This document shows, one piece after another, positions 32,816 through 43,484 of a stretch of DNA of 64,000 bases. Made by a program: the position numbers and the translations under genes. Positions within the stretch are counted from its first letter, which is position 1; each line of letters starts with the position of its first letter. The notes below the pieces were generated by a model. It was not told where the DNA came from and searched no databases. It was given only the letters and a program-made list of their open reading frames with translations. This DNA is from Neurospora tetraspora (taxonomy: Eukaryota > Ascomycota > Sordariomycetes > Sordariales > Sordariaceae), in assembly GCF_033439725.1 (NCBI RefSeq), contig NW_026944383.1, positions 3,720,001-3,784,000 on the forward strand. The letters run 5' to 3'.

Positions 32816-34662
32816 CTAGCTCGAGGGTGGGCCACCCGCCTTCTGGATAAGAAGGTTTCCAACCGAGATATTAGCAATCTCATACGCCTTGCATCCCTGG
32901 GGGAAAGTGCCCAAAGCGGCCCAAAGATCGATAAGCGGCTGCATCGGCTCCAGATCCGTCTTCTTCAACAGGCCGAGCGTGGTGGCCGTCAGGATGAAGT
33001 GGCTGAAGCAGCTGTTCATGGACTTCTCCAGGTTGAGGCAGAACATGTCGTCAAAATGCGACCAGTACAGGTGCGCGTAGACGCGGAACATTTGCCGGAA
33101 GATGGTCTGGCACGTCTCCATGAAGTTCTGCGGGAAGCCGCTCCGCTTGCCGATCCAGTCCGGGCCGGACTCGGGCAAGGGAGTGCAGAAGGTCGGGTTG
33201 TCGGCGAAGGAGACGCCCGCAGGGTCGGTGGGGAACAGGTTGCCGTCGTCGATCTTGCCGCTGATGTAGCGCTGGACGAGGCTGAGGTATTCGTATGCTG
33301 GGATTTCCACGGGTTGAAGCCGCGAGTTTAGCCAGGTGAAGGAGTGGGAGCTGTGTTGGATGGTCAGTTCACATGCGAGTCATAGGGATACTGGGGATGC
33401 AGCTGAGCTGAGCTGAGCTGAGCTAGCAAACTTACGCTCCCGCGGACATCTTGGGACATTTCCGAGAGTTGCAAATCGAGCTGCCATCTTCTTCCCGGTC
33501 ATGAACGAGTTTGATGAAAGTAATGAGCATTCGCCAGTGGTCCACGACTATCATAAACGGTTAGCAAAACCACATATTTCCTGATGATGTTGGACAACAG
33601 TACGTACCTTGATGTGCTATCCACTCTCCCATTTCCACCGTCTTAGGCTTAGCACTAAGGGTAAGGAAGTTTCCCTTGACAATGTGTTTGCCATAATTGC
33701 AGTTTAGCCATTGCGGCTTCACTTGGGGTAGATGATATGAAGCAAGGACTTCCTCCGCAGAGGGAATTGAACCATTGTTTGGATCCATGCCGATACTTTC
33801 AGCGAGAGAAGACGAGTTCTGGATGGGTGGAAGTTTCGCTGAAAGAGTTGAAGATGAATATCCCGGTGATGTCTCGAGTGAGTGTATGGAAGGCAAAGAG
33901 TTCTGAGGGCTTTGCTGAGTCGGACTTGTTGGGCTTTTGTGTCCTCTAAACCGAGCGTTTCTATAGTAACCCTGTTAGTTCCTGATGTCGTGATGCTTGA
34001 TAGAAGAGTGGCTTTATCATTCATAGAGTGAGCCAACAGTCCGTTGTCAGTGATATAAGGGTGAGTTATTCTCATGGCCATAGACATAGCAATCTGCTTA
34101 GTTGAGTATCAAGCCTCACACTTGCGGGATAGCTTGATGTGTGGTGGAGCTGTCATGTATGGTTGACTTGGTAAGATTTGGTATTGTGGAAGGGATGGTG
34201 AAGGCTAAAAGTATACCATATAGTGAACATCAAAGCCACACACTCGAGACGTTGGTGTTGTTTGCTCAAAGGACTTTGGGAGTTGTGTTAGGCCATGATG
34301 GGCTTGGCATAAAAGGGGTAACGTTGCCCATATAACTTGTAAGTGATGTGACTGTCTCTCATGGAGAGAAGCTCATTTCGACCTTCAGACCAAGCACTGC
34401 CCACCGAAGCACTTGCAGGTGTTGAAGAACAATGAACAAGACAATCTTAACCAGGGAGACCTGACATGGGAAGTGGATGGGGGGGGATAAGGTAGAGAAG
34501 CCCAAGGCGTTCATACCTCTAGGCAGTATACGTACGGAGAAGCTTGAAGATGGAGAGACGGCGTGGTAGGTAGCTCTGAAGATGATGGCTCCAGGTGGGA
34601 TTGGGAACAAAGATCAAGATATGGAACGAAACCACTCACATTCCAGAAAAGAGGTTGGACAT
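32816..34662 (-). CDS. MOB2: MOB2-type kinase activator
   Basis: Five exons are proposed, of which I place four firmly: 33960-33608, 33547-33436 and 33350-32816, preceded by a 23-nt first exon 34662-34640; total 340 aa. MOB2 proteins bind and activate NDR/LATS kinases (COT-1 in Neurospora, Cbk1 in yeast) for polar growth and septation. Zinc ligands of the MOB fold are present: Cx4C in ICNSRKCPKMSAG and Hx4H in VYAHLYWSHF. Other family blocks are VEMGEWIAHQ, DHWRMLITFIKLVHD, IPAYEYLSLVQRYISGKI and QNFMETCQTIFRQMFR. The N terminus is Ser/Pro/Gln-rich. The first exon gives MSNLFSGINARFRGHKSP after joining in phase, similar to the ARFRG starts of fungal MOB2; the resulting first intron is 679 nt, so this exon is less certain. 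The count of exons visible to me is four. Confidence 0.84.
33401..33424. repeat. AGCTG pentanucleotide microsatellite in a MOB2 intron
   Basis: AGCTG is repeated four times and followed by AGCT, 24 bp in all, inside the 85-nt last intron of MOB2 (33351-33435). Confidence 0.85.
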
Positions 34663-35576
34663 GGTCTCAAGTAGCGGACGAGGAAATGTACGGCATCAGC
34701 AAGGGAATTAAGGGACGGGAAGAGGCGAGCAGGAGACAGGCGTGACAGGGCACCTACACTAGAGTCTTACTAGGGGACTAGGGAGAGCTAGGGCGGCCAG
34801 GAGACTGCCTCTAAGGAGGGCCGCACCCCACCGCCATCCACGGGGATAGGTGCTATAGGACCGTCTGTGACTGGGCAGCCGCTCCGAGACGGGACCTTGA
34901 AGTGCTTGGGGACGTCTGAGTGGTAGTAACGTTGGGCTGCTCGTTGTTTCTGAATGCCTGCTTGGCTTGCCCCTTCTCACACGCCAATCATCAACTCCAT
35001 CTCGCACATGCAACAGGAGCAAGCCGCCACAAATTAGGAGGCTCCATGGTGAGGGTCTAGAGGGGTCGAAGGGGTATCCCGTCAGGTTCGCTAGGGGCAT
35101 CCGCTGGATTCATGAAGGAGGACGGGATTGGATGCTATGGTACATGATTGGGAGAGAGCAGGGGATCCCCGCTATTTCTTGCGCCACAGGGGACCTTCAA
35201 GGTGCGCGGCTTTATTCCCCCCGCAAGCCGCCGTATCGTTATCGCAGCTTCAGCCTGGCCCACTTTTACTGGTGGTCAAGCCACATCATGAATTGTCGCT
35301 GTCCTGCTGCCGGCACTCTGCAGCGGCCATTGCACCGCAGGGGTGCGTGCGACCGTGAACTCGACGCGGCCTTCAGGTTTCCCGCAACTTGCAAACCGCA
35401 TCGCGTAAAACCATCCACCACCATTCATCTTCAACCGAAACCGATCTACATCTGAACCATCAACTTTCCTGCGCATTACCTCCGGCGCATCTCAATATTC
35501 CTCGACCACCGAAGTGTACCCATCACACAACAACATCGACCAATTCTTAGCCACATCAACTCGACCGTCACTCAAA
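34663..35576. other. Intergenic, shared promoter of MOB2 and LEO1
   Basis: A 914-bp divergent interval. A frame at 34967-35455 (+) has no recognisable product and ends in the LEO1 leader. No repeat or RNA gene was seen. Confidence 0.55.
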
Positions 35577-36856
35577 ATGTCCGATTCAGAGGATCATATC
35601 GACAACGTCCCAGACGATGCTGGCGACGATTTGTTTGGAGACGAAGACGTTAACGACGACCAGCCGCTATCGGAGATTGGCGAGGACAAGCTCAGTGACC
35701 GTGACTTGCAGTCGGACAGAGAAGACGAGGTCGCCGACAGACATCATGACGAAGTTGACGGTATGGAGGACGAGGAACCGGAATTCCGCAGCAAGACCGT
35801 TGCCGACACACCGCTTTACCGCCATCGCATCCCCAAGTCCGGAGACGGCAGTGTACGTGCAGTCACTTCGAGATCACACGTGTGACAACACGGTTACTAA
35901 CGGGATCGCAGCTTTACTCCTTCAAAGTACCCGACTTCATCAAGCTGAACCCGATCGAGTACAACGCCGACACTTGGGAGCCGAGCAAATGGGATCTTCG
36001 AAACGCGCGGGCCGAAACACCAATCCCTACTGTCATGCGCCGCCGCGACCCGAAGACCGGAAAGATGCAGAGCAATACCAACATTTACCGCTGGAGTGAC
36101 GGATCCGTTACGATGGCAGTTGGCGACGAGCATTACGAAATTCAGTCCAAGCCCCTGGCCCCTCCGTCCAACAAGCCCTACCAGGAAGTCCAAGACGCGC
36201 ACTATTATGCCGCTGCGGCCCACTTGACAACGAACTCGCTCGTAATCATCGGACATTTTACGGAACAGTACATGCTGAGGCCGAACAAGAACATTCAGGA
36301 TCACGCACTCGAGCGTCTTAAGGCGGAGCTAGCGACCGCTAAGAAGGAACGCGGCCCCGACATGATCATTCTCGCCAAGGAGGACCCAGAGCTGCAGAAG
36401 AAGCAGGCAGAGATGGCCGAGAGGGAACGTGCCAAGGCGCAGCGTCGCCGCGAGACCGCTGCCGCCCGCGTGGATGGCGCTGGAGGACGATTCAAGGGCG
36501 GTGCGCTCTCTATCGGTGATCTCGAAGGCGGACGACGCGGCCGGAAGCGTGGTGCGCCTGGTGGCGGCAAGAAGAAGAACCGTCGGCCCGAATATGATTC
36601 AGACGACGAGCTTCCCAACGGCAGGGGCCCCACCGACAAATACGATCTGGATGACGGCTTCCTTGTCGACAGTGACGAGGAAAGCGAGGAAGTTGAGGAT
36701 GATGAGGAGGAAGAGGAGCTCCTTGATGACGACGACGAGGAGGAAGAGGCACCCCGCCGTAAGCGTCAGAGGACGGCGGAGGCAGATGATGAGGACGGCG
36801 CCGGCACCACCTCGCATCGCCGTAGACGGGCCATCGTTGACGATGACGATGAGTAG
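35577..36856 (+). CDS. LEO1: LEO1, subunit of the PAF1 transcription complex
   Basis: Two exons, 35577-35852 and 35912-36856, give 406 aa (59-nt intron, GTACGT donor, CGCAG acceptor). The PAF1 complex travels with RNA polymerase II and supports histone modification during elongation. The N-terminal 90 residues are acidic (DDAGDDLFGDEDVNDD and similar). The conserved core at about 93-240 reads LYSFKVPDFIKLNPIEYNAD, the WSDGSVTMAVGDEHYEIQSK block, DAHYYAAAAHLTTNSLVIIG, and HALERLKAELA. The C-terminal third is charged, with alternating Arg/Lys and Asp/Glu runs, as is usual for LEO1. The gene is head to head with MOB2 and tail to tail with PalC. Confidence 0.94.
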
Positions 36857-37356
36857 ATAATGAGAGCTTCTTGCCTTTTCAGTTTGGGTTCTAAGCATGT
36901 TTTATTGTATGCTTTTCAAGGGGTTCATGGGCGCATTTGGTCATCAGGAAAGTCAAAAATCGGGCGTCTTTATTGGCATATTTCCAGGGGACATATGTAG
37001 GTCCCTGAGTGTACAGGCGGGCAGGAAACATGGTTATACTTGTATGTCTACATCTCAGCATTAGCTATTAGCCGCCTGGTGTTTCATGTCATGGGGCGCA
37101 CGATTTTCATGCTACCGATGTACATATTCTCCTCGTGTCAGCATTGCTGGGGGATTCAGACATAGGAACTACATGTCATAATTAAATCCGGGGAGTCTGC
37201 TATCCTAACTTCGCGTGGTGTTTCTAGACTGCCGACTATGTCTCGAATGCGACTCCCAGATTGCAGATCAAATAGGTATCATTGTAATTACATTACTCTG
37301 GACCACAACAAAAGATATCATCCTCGTGAAAGTCGTAGAAAGATGAACAGGCTTCA
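36857..37356. other. Intergenic, convergent 3' flanks of LEO1 and PalC
   Basis: A 500-bp shared 3' region without an open frame of note or any repeat. Confidence 0.6.
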
Positions 37357-38911
37357 TCAATAGTAGTTGGGGGTCCCTGTCCTATAGTCCCCCTGCGTAC
37401 CTGGGAATGCCCCTATTGGGGTGCCTATCGTCGTATCGTCCTCATCCGAGCTAGGATAAAGAGCAGCATCGTCCGACCTATCTGGCGGTGCGCGCATGGC
37501 CTCTAGTGTTGGGGGATCTAGCTGTGGCGGCTGAAAGGGCTTGATAGTGTGAATCTCCCTACCCATGGGCATCTGTTGGAGTAATGGCCCCGATGGAGGG
37601 ACGACTTGGGTCATTATCTGAGACAAGAGGCCACGATGTTAGTTCACAATACAAGTCGAAAGGTGGGACATGTGGAAATAGTTTGGAATCAAATCTCACC
37701 GTGTCATTTTGCTTCGACCACTTCTCCCATAGCATTTCATACACTCTTGTCTCTTCAAGCCGTCCCGCATCTGCTCCCCAGTCCAACCCTCTTTCTACTT
37801 TCTTGTCTTCCCTCTTCTCCGTCCATTTTTCTTTCAACCTACCTAAGCCACCGCTCTTCTTACCACCAGTGTCTGAGGGGTTCCTCTCAACTCCTAGCTC
37901 CTGGAGTCCCGCATTCAACCATGCAATCGCCGTCCCAGTCTGCCCGCCCAGCTCCGAGTCAATACCAAAGAACCGACACGCCTTCGCTCTACTTGTGCGC
38001 CTCAAGTTATCTAGATACTTCAGAAAGCTCTCGTTTACCTTGCCTCCTCCGCCCGCTCGCCCCAGTCCCGCACACAGCGAGTACGCCTGCGCGGCATGCT
38101 CGCTAGCCGCCAGACACAACCTTGCAAACAGATGTGCCCTGACCTTGGGGATATCCGGCGCCTTGTACATCCACTCGGTATCGTTCTTGTTCCGATCCTG
38201 CGCCACCACAGCCGGGTACGGATCGTCCTTGAGCACGGCCAAGAGGGTCGCCTCGGCCATGGCGAGCGAGCACTGCGCTCGCAGCGCCGCGGGCGAGATG
38301 TCGGCGCAGGGCGGGGCCATCCCGTAGCCGCTGCTGAGCCCTTCGGCCCGGAGCGCGAGGTAGTCGTAGATGGAGGCCGCATCGAGCAGACTTTTGGTCG
38401 CGGCGCTGACGGCCACTTGGCGCTGCTGGGTGCCGACGGGCGCGGTGGAGAGCACGTAGAGCGGATGCAGCGCGATGCGCGCCTGCAGGGTGTGCGCGTT
38501 GGCGAGGCAGGAGAGCGCAAAGAAGACTTCGTACTCGAGCGAGTGCACCTTGACGCGGGCGGGCTCTTTGCCGGGGACGGCGACGGCGGCGTTGTCAGAT
38601 AGGGTGGGGCGCCACTCGATTGCGGGCGCGGTCTTGAGGATCACGGCGATTTCCTCGCCGTTGACGGCTCGTTGGCTTAGGCCTGCATCGACGGCGAAGA
38701 GGTAGGGTAGGTAGGCTGTGAGGCTGGAGACCACGGTCGGGAGCTTTGCGGCCTGGTGTTCGCGCGGGGTGCGCTTGAAGGCTTTGAGGTCTTCGCGAAC
38801 AACGCCGCGGCGGGTGCTGGCGTTGAGGGGCAGCGAGGGATGGGATTCGCAGCTAAAACAGGACGAGAATGAAAACGATGAGGTCGTAGGCAGCACGAAT
38901 GGGTAAGGCAT
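37357..38911 (-). CDS. palC: pH-response regulator PalC (BRO1 domain)
   Basis: Two exons, 38911-37700 and 37617-37357, give 490 aa (82-nt intron, GTGAGA donor, CTCAG acceptor). PalC (PRR-5 in Neurospora) acts in the ambient-pH pathway that leads to proteolytic activation of PacC, linking the ESCRT-III protein Vps32 with the plasma-membrane sensing step. The N terminus [20 protein letters not shown] and the STRRGVV block are characteristic of PalC. The BRO1 domain fills about residues 1-400, with [34 protein letters not shown] and [20 protein letters not shown]. The C-terminal exon is Pro-rich ([20 protein letters not shown], then [19 protein letters not shown]) and ends in TPNYY. It is head to head with ALG6 across 458 bp. 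Confidence 0.92.
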
Positions 38912-39369
38912 GGTGACTATACTCTCGATTGGATTGTTATATCAGTAAATAGTCATCCACTCCTCAATCCATTGCTGAGTTCTCGATGTCTAAGTTCTGT
39001 CTTGTTGTGACGAAACTCGTGGGCCGGCCAGGAAGGTTCTCAACATCGCAGGGGACTCGTTGGAGAAAGCCAGCTGCGTCACTGTCAATTCGCTGATTGA
39101 TGAGGGGCTCTGACATCTCGGTTGACTGTAAGCCAGCTGCTGACGGCCCGAGTATTTGTTCCAGCCCTGGTGGACCCATCTTTTTTTGGAGCTTTCCCCA
39201 TATCGACCCCACCCAAGAACCTTGTCGGCCGCGCGACGCCAGATTGCTTGAAACGCTGGATGACATTTGCGAATCCATCGTCCACAATTTCCCCAAGCAT
39301 CTCCTTACGGACACCTTCAATGCCGCCCTCCTTTCGGCACAGTTCTGTTCGGTCTCGATTCCGGTAACC
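38912..39369. other. Intergenic, shared promoter of PalC and ALG6
   Basis: A 458-bp divergent interval. One GCCAGG (39027-39032) matches the PacC consensus GCCARG, but a single 6-mer is expected by chance, so I do not call a regulatory site. Overlapping frames on both strands (39085-39531 -, 39097-39636 +) extend into ALG6 and are not separate genes. Confidence 0.5.
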
Positions 39370-41226
39370 ATGGCCGGGCCCTCTCCTCATAAGCCCAGAC
39401 GGAAGGCGAAGCGGGCTGGCGGCAATGGCCCAAGCAACCTTCCTGTCATTATGGAGCGCGAAGCTCTCGTCCGCGTCCCTTCCTTTCCCCTGGCGGCCTT
39501 CCTCTGGCCTGCTAGGAGTTCTGTCTCGCAATGGGAATTGTTGCCATTAATACTTATGGTTGTCGGCTTGTTCCGCTGGGCTGCAGGTCTATGGGGCTAT
39601 TCTGGTAAGTCATTCACGATTCTGTTGCGCCCGTGACTATGTACACCAGAGACTAATGCTCCGAAACATTAAGGCTTCAAGAAACCACCTCTGTTCGGTG
39701 ACTACGAGGCCCAGCGCCATTGGATGGAAATCACAACACATCTTCCCATTTCGCAATGGTACTTTCACGATCTCGAATGGTGGGGTTTGGACTACCCTCC
39801 CCTTACAGCATATCACAGCTGGATCTGTGGCAAGATAGGATCTCTCATCGACCCGGCATGGTTTGCGCTTTACGACTCGAGGGGCTCCCATGATCCGACG
39901 CTCAAGATCTTCATGAGGGCGACCGTGCTGGTCTCCGAATACCTCATCTATATCCCCGCCGCTGTTATCTTCGTGCGCCGCTTCAGCAGGCTCAGCGACG
40001 TTCCCGCCTGGACCTCCTCCGTCGCTCTTGTGGCCATCCTGATGCAACCGGCCACCATCCTCATCGACCACGTCCATTTCCAGTATAACACGGTGATGTT
40101 GGGTTTTGTGCTTGCTAGCATGTCCAGCATGCTCGCCGGACGCAACCTTTGGGCCTCTTTCTTCTTTGTTCTGGCGCTGGGTTTCAAGCAGATGGCCCTC
40201 TACTATGCCTTCTCGGTGTTCGCATATCTCTTGGCAGTCTGCGTATTCCCCCGTATCAACATCCCGAGATTCATCGGGATTGCTTTGGTCACCGTGGTGT
40301 CTTTCGCAATCCTTCTCCTCCCGGTTGTTGCTGGCACTTTGTCTGAGGCCAGCCGCGGAATCACTGCCCATCCCGACGGGGCTTACCCCCCTCTCCCATT
40401 GTTCTCGGATTTGGCAAAACATCTGAACACTGAGGCATTCTACTATCCGGTCGTCGAGCAGCTCGTCCAGATAATCCACCGCGTGTTTCCCTTTGCCCGC
40501 GGTCTCTTCGAGGACAAGGTCGCCAACTTCTGGTGCGCCATGAACGTGGTGATTAAGCTGAGGGAGTATCCGGCTGAGCTGCTGCAGAAGGGTGCGTTAG
40601 TTGCGACACTGGCAGCAATCGTTCCGCCAAACCTCATCTTATTCCTCCGACCCAACAAACACCTTCAACCCAACAAACTTCTCTTGCCCCTTGCTTTTGC
40701 TACAACCGCCTGGGGTTTCTTCCTATTCAGTTATCAAGTCCATGAGAAGAGTGTCCTTCTCCCCTTGATGCCCATGACCCTGTTGCTTGCGGGGAAACAA
40801 GGGTTGGGCAATAAGCGTGCCTGGGTAGGGTTTGCCAATATCTTGGGCTGTTGGACCATGTACCCATTGCTGCAACGAGTCGATCTCAGAGTCCCGTATA
40901 CCGTCCTGACTCTTCTTTGGGCGTACCTTCTCGGTCTGCCCCCGACGTCGCTGAATGCGTACTTCCAGGACGGCTCAAGCATCTGGAGTCAATGGGCCAC
41001 CGCGTTCATCCATGGCTTCTTTTACCTGACGATGGCGTTCTGGCATGTGTTGGACATGTTCGTCGTGGCTCCGAAGGACAAGCCAGATCTTTGGGTGGTT
41101 GCCAACGTCGGCGTTGGTGCTGTTGGGTTTTCGTTGTGCTATCTTTGGTGTCTCGGGAGCCTTGTCATCGAGAGTGAGATTCTAACGTCTTGGACCGGCA
41201 AGAAAATGAAAACGAAAACTCAGTAG
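39370..41226 (+). CDS. ALG6: ALG6 glucosyltransferase of N-glycan assembly
   Basis: Two exons, 39370-39604 and 39674-41226, give 595 aa (69-nt intron, GTAAGT donor, TTAAG acceptor). ALG6 is the dolichyl-P-Glc:Man9GlcNAc2-PP-dolichol alpha-1,3-glucosyltransferase in the ER membrane that adds the first glucose to the lipid-linked oligosaccharide. Family blocks after the first transmembrane helix are FGDYEAQRHWMEITTHLPIS and WYFHDLEWWGLDYPPLTAYH, which form the lumenal loop with the acidic catalytic residues. Further on are LIDHVHFQYNTVMLG and GFKQMALYY, and later FSYQVHEKSVLLPLMP. Many hydrophobic helices follow the multi-pass fold of GT-C enzymes. The cytosolic N terminus is basic (PHKPRRKAKR). 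The C terminus ends in KKMKTKTQ. Confidence 0.95.
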
Positions 41227-42675
41227 AATGGGTAGGGGGTTAAATCCGTCACGGAAATTCGGCCGCCTCACACACTACGCCGTGGACTGTATAAACCGTT
41301 CCTCTGGGTCAGCCTACCTGCCGTTACAAATACACCGTGATACATTGTTCGAATTTAATCTTCTCATCATGTGCTCATTTCTCAACATCTAAAACCTGGG
41401 AATTCTGGAACACGAGGCCATAAGTTCCTTTCTCTTCAGGCAACGAGAAGGATTTACACGGCGCGCACGAATACGTTCCACACTGTGTTACATGTACAAG
41501 GCGTGCATATGTTGGAGAGGAGGCGCATTCTATACCCCCGGCCCGATCCTTGGACTCAAGCAAGCCAACAGATTCTGCCATGTGTACGTGCCTACAGGCG
41601 CACACTTGTGGTGAGTTTGAGGATCGGTGCCGCAGCGGGAAGGACGAAGTACACGGCAGCAGAGGGGAGTGTCACAAGCATGCCAGAAGACCGACACGAC
41701 TGGTCATTGATCATCGCACGCCGGCCGCCATGCTGGCTTCGTCCATTGCTTCACACTGGTCGTGGGGGCCAGGTTGGGCCAGATGCAGGGACATTAGCAT
41801 CGTTTCTCCGGGTGGCTTCCGTGGAGGCTTGTCGGGCAGGACCGGGCTGTGTTCTTTTTCGGAATGTTGGAATTTGCAATCGATTTTCTCAGCGGGAATC
41901 CTTGACGCAACAATCAAAAAGGCCACTGGGAAAAGAAATGTTTTCTCATCAAGAAGCGGACAGGCCGGCCTGGCATGTTCGCGATTCTTTGAAGAAGGCG
42001 GGCTGACAGGGTGCCGCGTGCCGTGGAACAGGGCAGAGGGAAACTGCATGGGCTGGACGTTGGTTGCAGTCAGTCTGTAAGTGCTCACCTCGTCCCCCTT
42101 CGAAGAATTCCGGCATCCTGTCGGTGAGGGGTATCCTCCGATGAGAGACGCTGTGCGGCAAGGCTGAAGCTCGTTTTAAGCGACACGGGAATGGCCATGC
42201 TAAACAAATCTGACAGGTATACCCAGCAAGCGGTTTAGACCTTATAAGGTTTAGCGACTCGTCAATTTCCACAAGCCCAGGGTTTCAGCTTCACTTTCAA
42301 CCCTGGGGAATGGTCAATTCCTCCACATCCGTCGAGCATTCAGCCCAGAGTCAGACAAGGCGTCGACGCCCAATCAGCAACAGGATGTGACGAGGTTAGA
42401 CATACCCCATGGGTGAGGTGCTGGACAAACCAACCTTCCACATTGGACGACACTTGTCTGTCGTTGGTGTTGTTATGCAGAGTTAGGTCGAGTTTGTTGT
42501 CACAACGTCCCTTTCATTCGCCTTCTTGCAACATATCCTGCAGTCATGTCCGTACGAGAGCTTCGTGGCGTAGAGTTCTCACTTACTGCTATCGCTCTAC
42601 ATTTTACCCTCAGAGCCTTTCGGCCTTCCGCCGTTAACACTGTGACTGGATGTTAAGCACCCAAAGACGGGTAGG
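41227..42675. other. Intergenic, no gene recognised
   Basis: Overlapping open frames on both strands (41371-42006 and 41550-42080 on +; 41711-42088 and 41949-42272 on -) contradict each other. None shows a domain, a signal peptide or splice links. I treat the interval as non-coding flank of ALG6 and upstream DNA of the next frame. Confidence 0.5.
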
Positions 42676-43095
42676 ATGTCGTGGACGGCACTGACGGCCT
42701 GGAGGGGCAGACTGGTGGCAACAGTTAGATATCGTGTTGAGCGTCACCATGACCGAAAAAGACCCGACGAGGCTTCATGGGACGGGTTCCTGTCTGGCCT
42801 TCCCTCGGAGGCGTTCCCAGATTTTGAACTCCATCCTTTGACCTGGAAACATTTCTTGCGTCTAGCTCGACTAATCGTCTATGTCCTTTGTCTCTTTATT
42901 CTCGGATACCGGTCTCACGAACGGCAGACATTTTCCTTTGTAGGACTGCCCTCCACAGTCACGCAATACTGGTATCACGTTTTTGTAACGGGGATTGTGC
43001 TTCATAAGACTTGGGGCATGCCCATTCTAGAATCTATTCCAAATCTTCTAGTACTCATCTTGATGGTTTGGTCGCTGCCGGACAGTGATCAGTAA
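42676..43095 (+). CDS. Hypothetical small membrane protein
   Basis: Uninterrupted frame of 139 aa from an ATG to TAA. I do not recognise the family. The N-terminal half is polar with several Arg and Trp residues. A hydrophobic segment at about 64-80 (RLIVYVLCLFILGY) and one or two more near 98-135 (YWYHVFVTGIVLHK, LLVLILMVWSL) suggest an integral membrane protein. The amino-acid make-up looks protein-like and no overlapping frame competes. There is no conserved motif, no known neighbour partner and no transcript evidence. It could be a lineage-specific gene, the remnant of one, or a chance frame. Confidence 0.4.
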   Translation: MSWTALTAWRGRLVATVRYRVERHHDRKRPDEASWDGFLSGLPSEAFPDFELHPLTWKHFLRLARLIVYVLCLFILGYRSHERQTFSFVGLPSTVTQYWYHVFVTGIVLHKTWGMPILESIPNLLVLILMVWSLPDSDQ

Positions 43096-43484
43096 AGTAA
43101 CTGCTCGGTTTCAGCTATCAATCACTCGTTCAGCCACCCCTCCCCGGAACATCGCAGTTCTCGACTGAGCATCTCGCCCCCGGTCTATTGATACCAGAAC
43201 GCTCTAAGCTGCACCTCCCCGCTCGATTCCCACGGTCCAGCCCACCCAAGTCTTCAGCAGAAGTTGCACTGTATCCGTCGTAGGCTTGTTCCTACCGGGT
43301 CCGTGGCTGTGGACACGCCCCCAACCAAGAGGCTGCCCTCTCTCTCGTTCTTTATCTGAGGGCCTGCCCCGCCCCTCCGTACTTCTGGGCGTTTTTTTTT
43401 CTTCCGCCTTCCTTCAGACGATACCACTCTCGACTGGAAACCCTATCACCAGGAAGGACTTGCCTGGCGGAGATCAACAACAAC
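43096..43484. other. Intergenic, upstream of the cupredoxin-like gene
   Basis: A 389-bp stretch rich in C and CT runs (for example a T-run at 43391-43399), consistent with promoter and leader of the next gene. No gene seen. Confidence 0.55.

Noticed and set aside
33561-33896. A 111-aa frame beginning at 33896 as the MOB2 start
   Set aside because: The codon at 33896 is TTG, not ATG. The frame continues upstream to a splice acceptor at 33961, so this is internal to a MOB2 exon.
39027-39032. PacC site in the PalC/ALG6 promoter
   Set aside because: A single 6-base match is expected by chance in 458 bp.
41371-42088. Overlapping frames on both strands after ALG6
   Set aside because: They contradict each other and show no domain, signal peptide or splice links.
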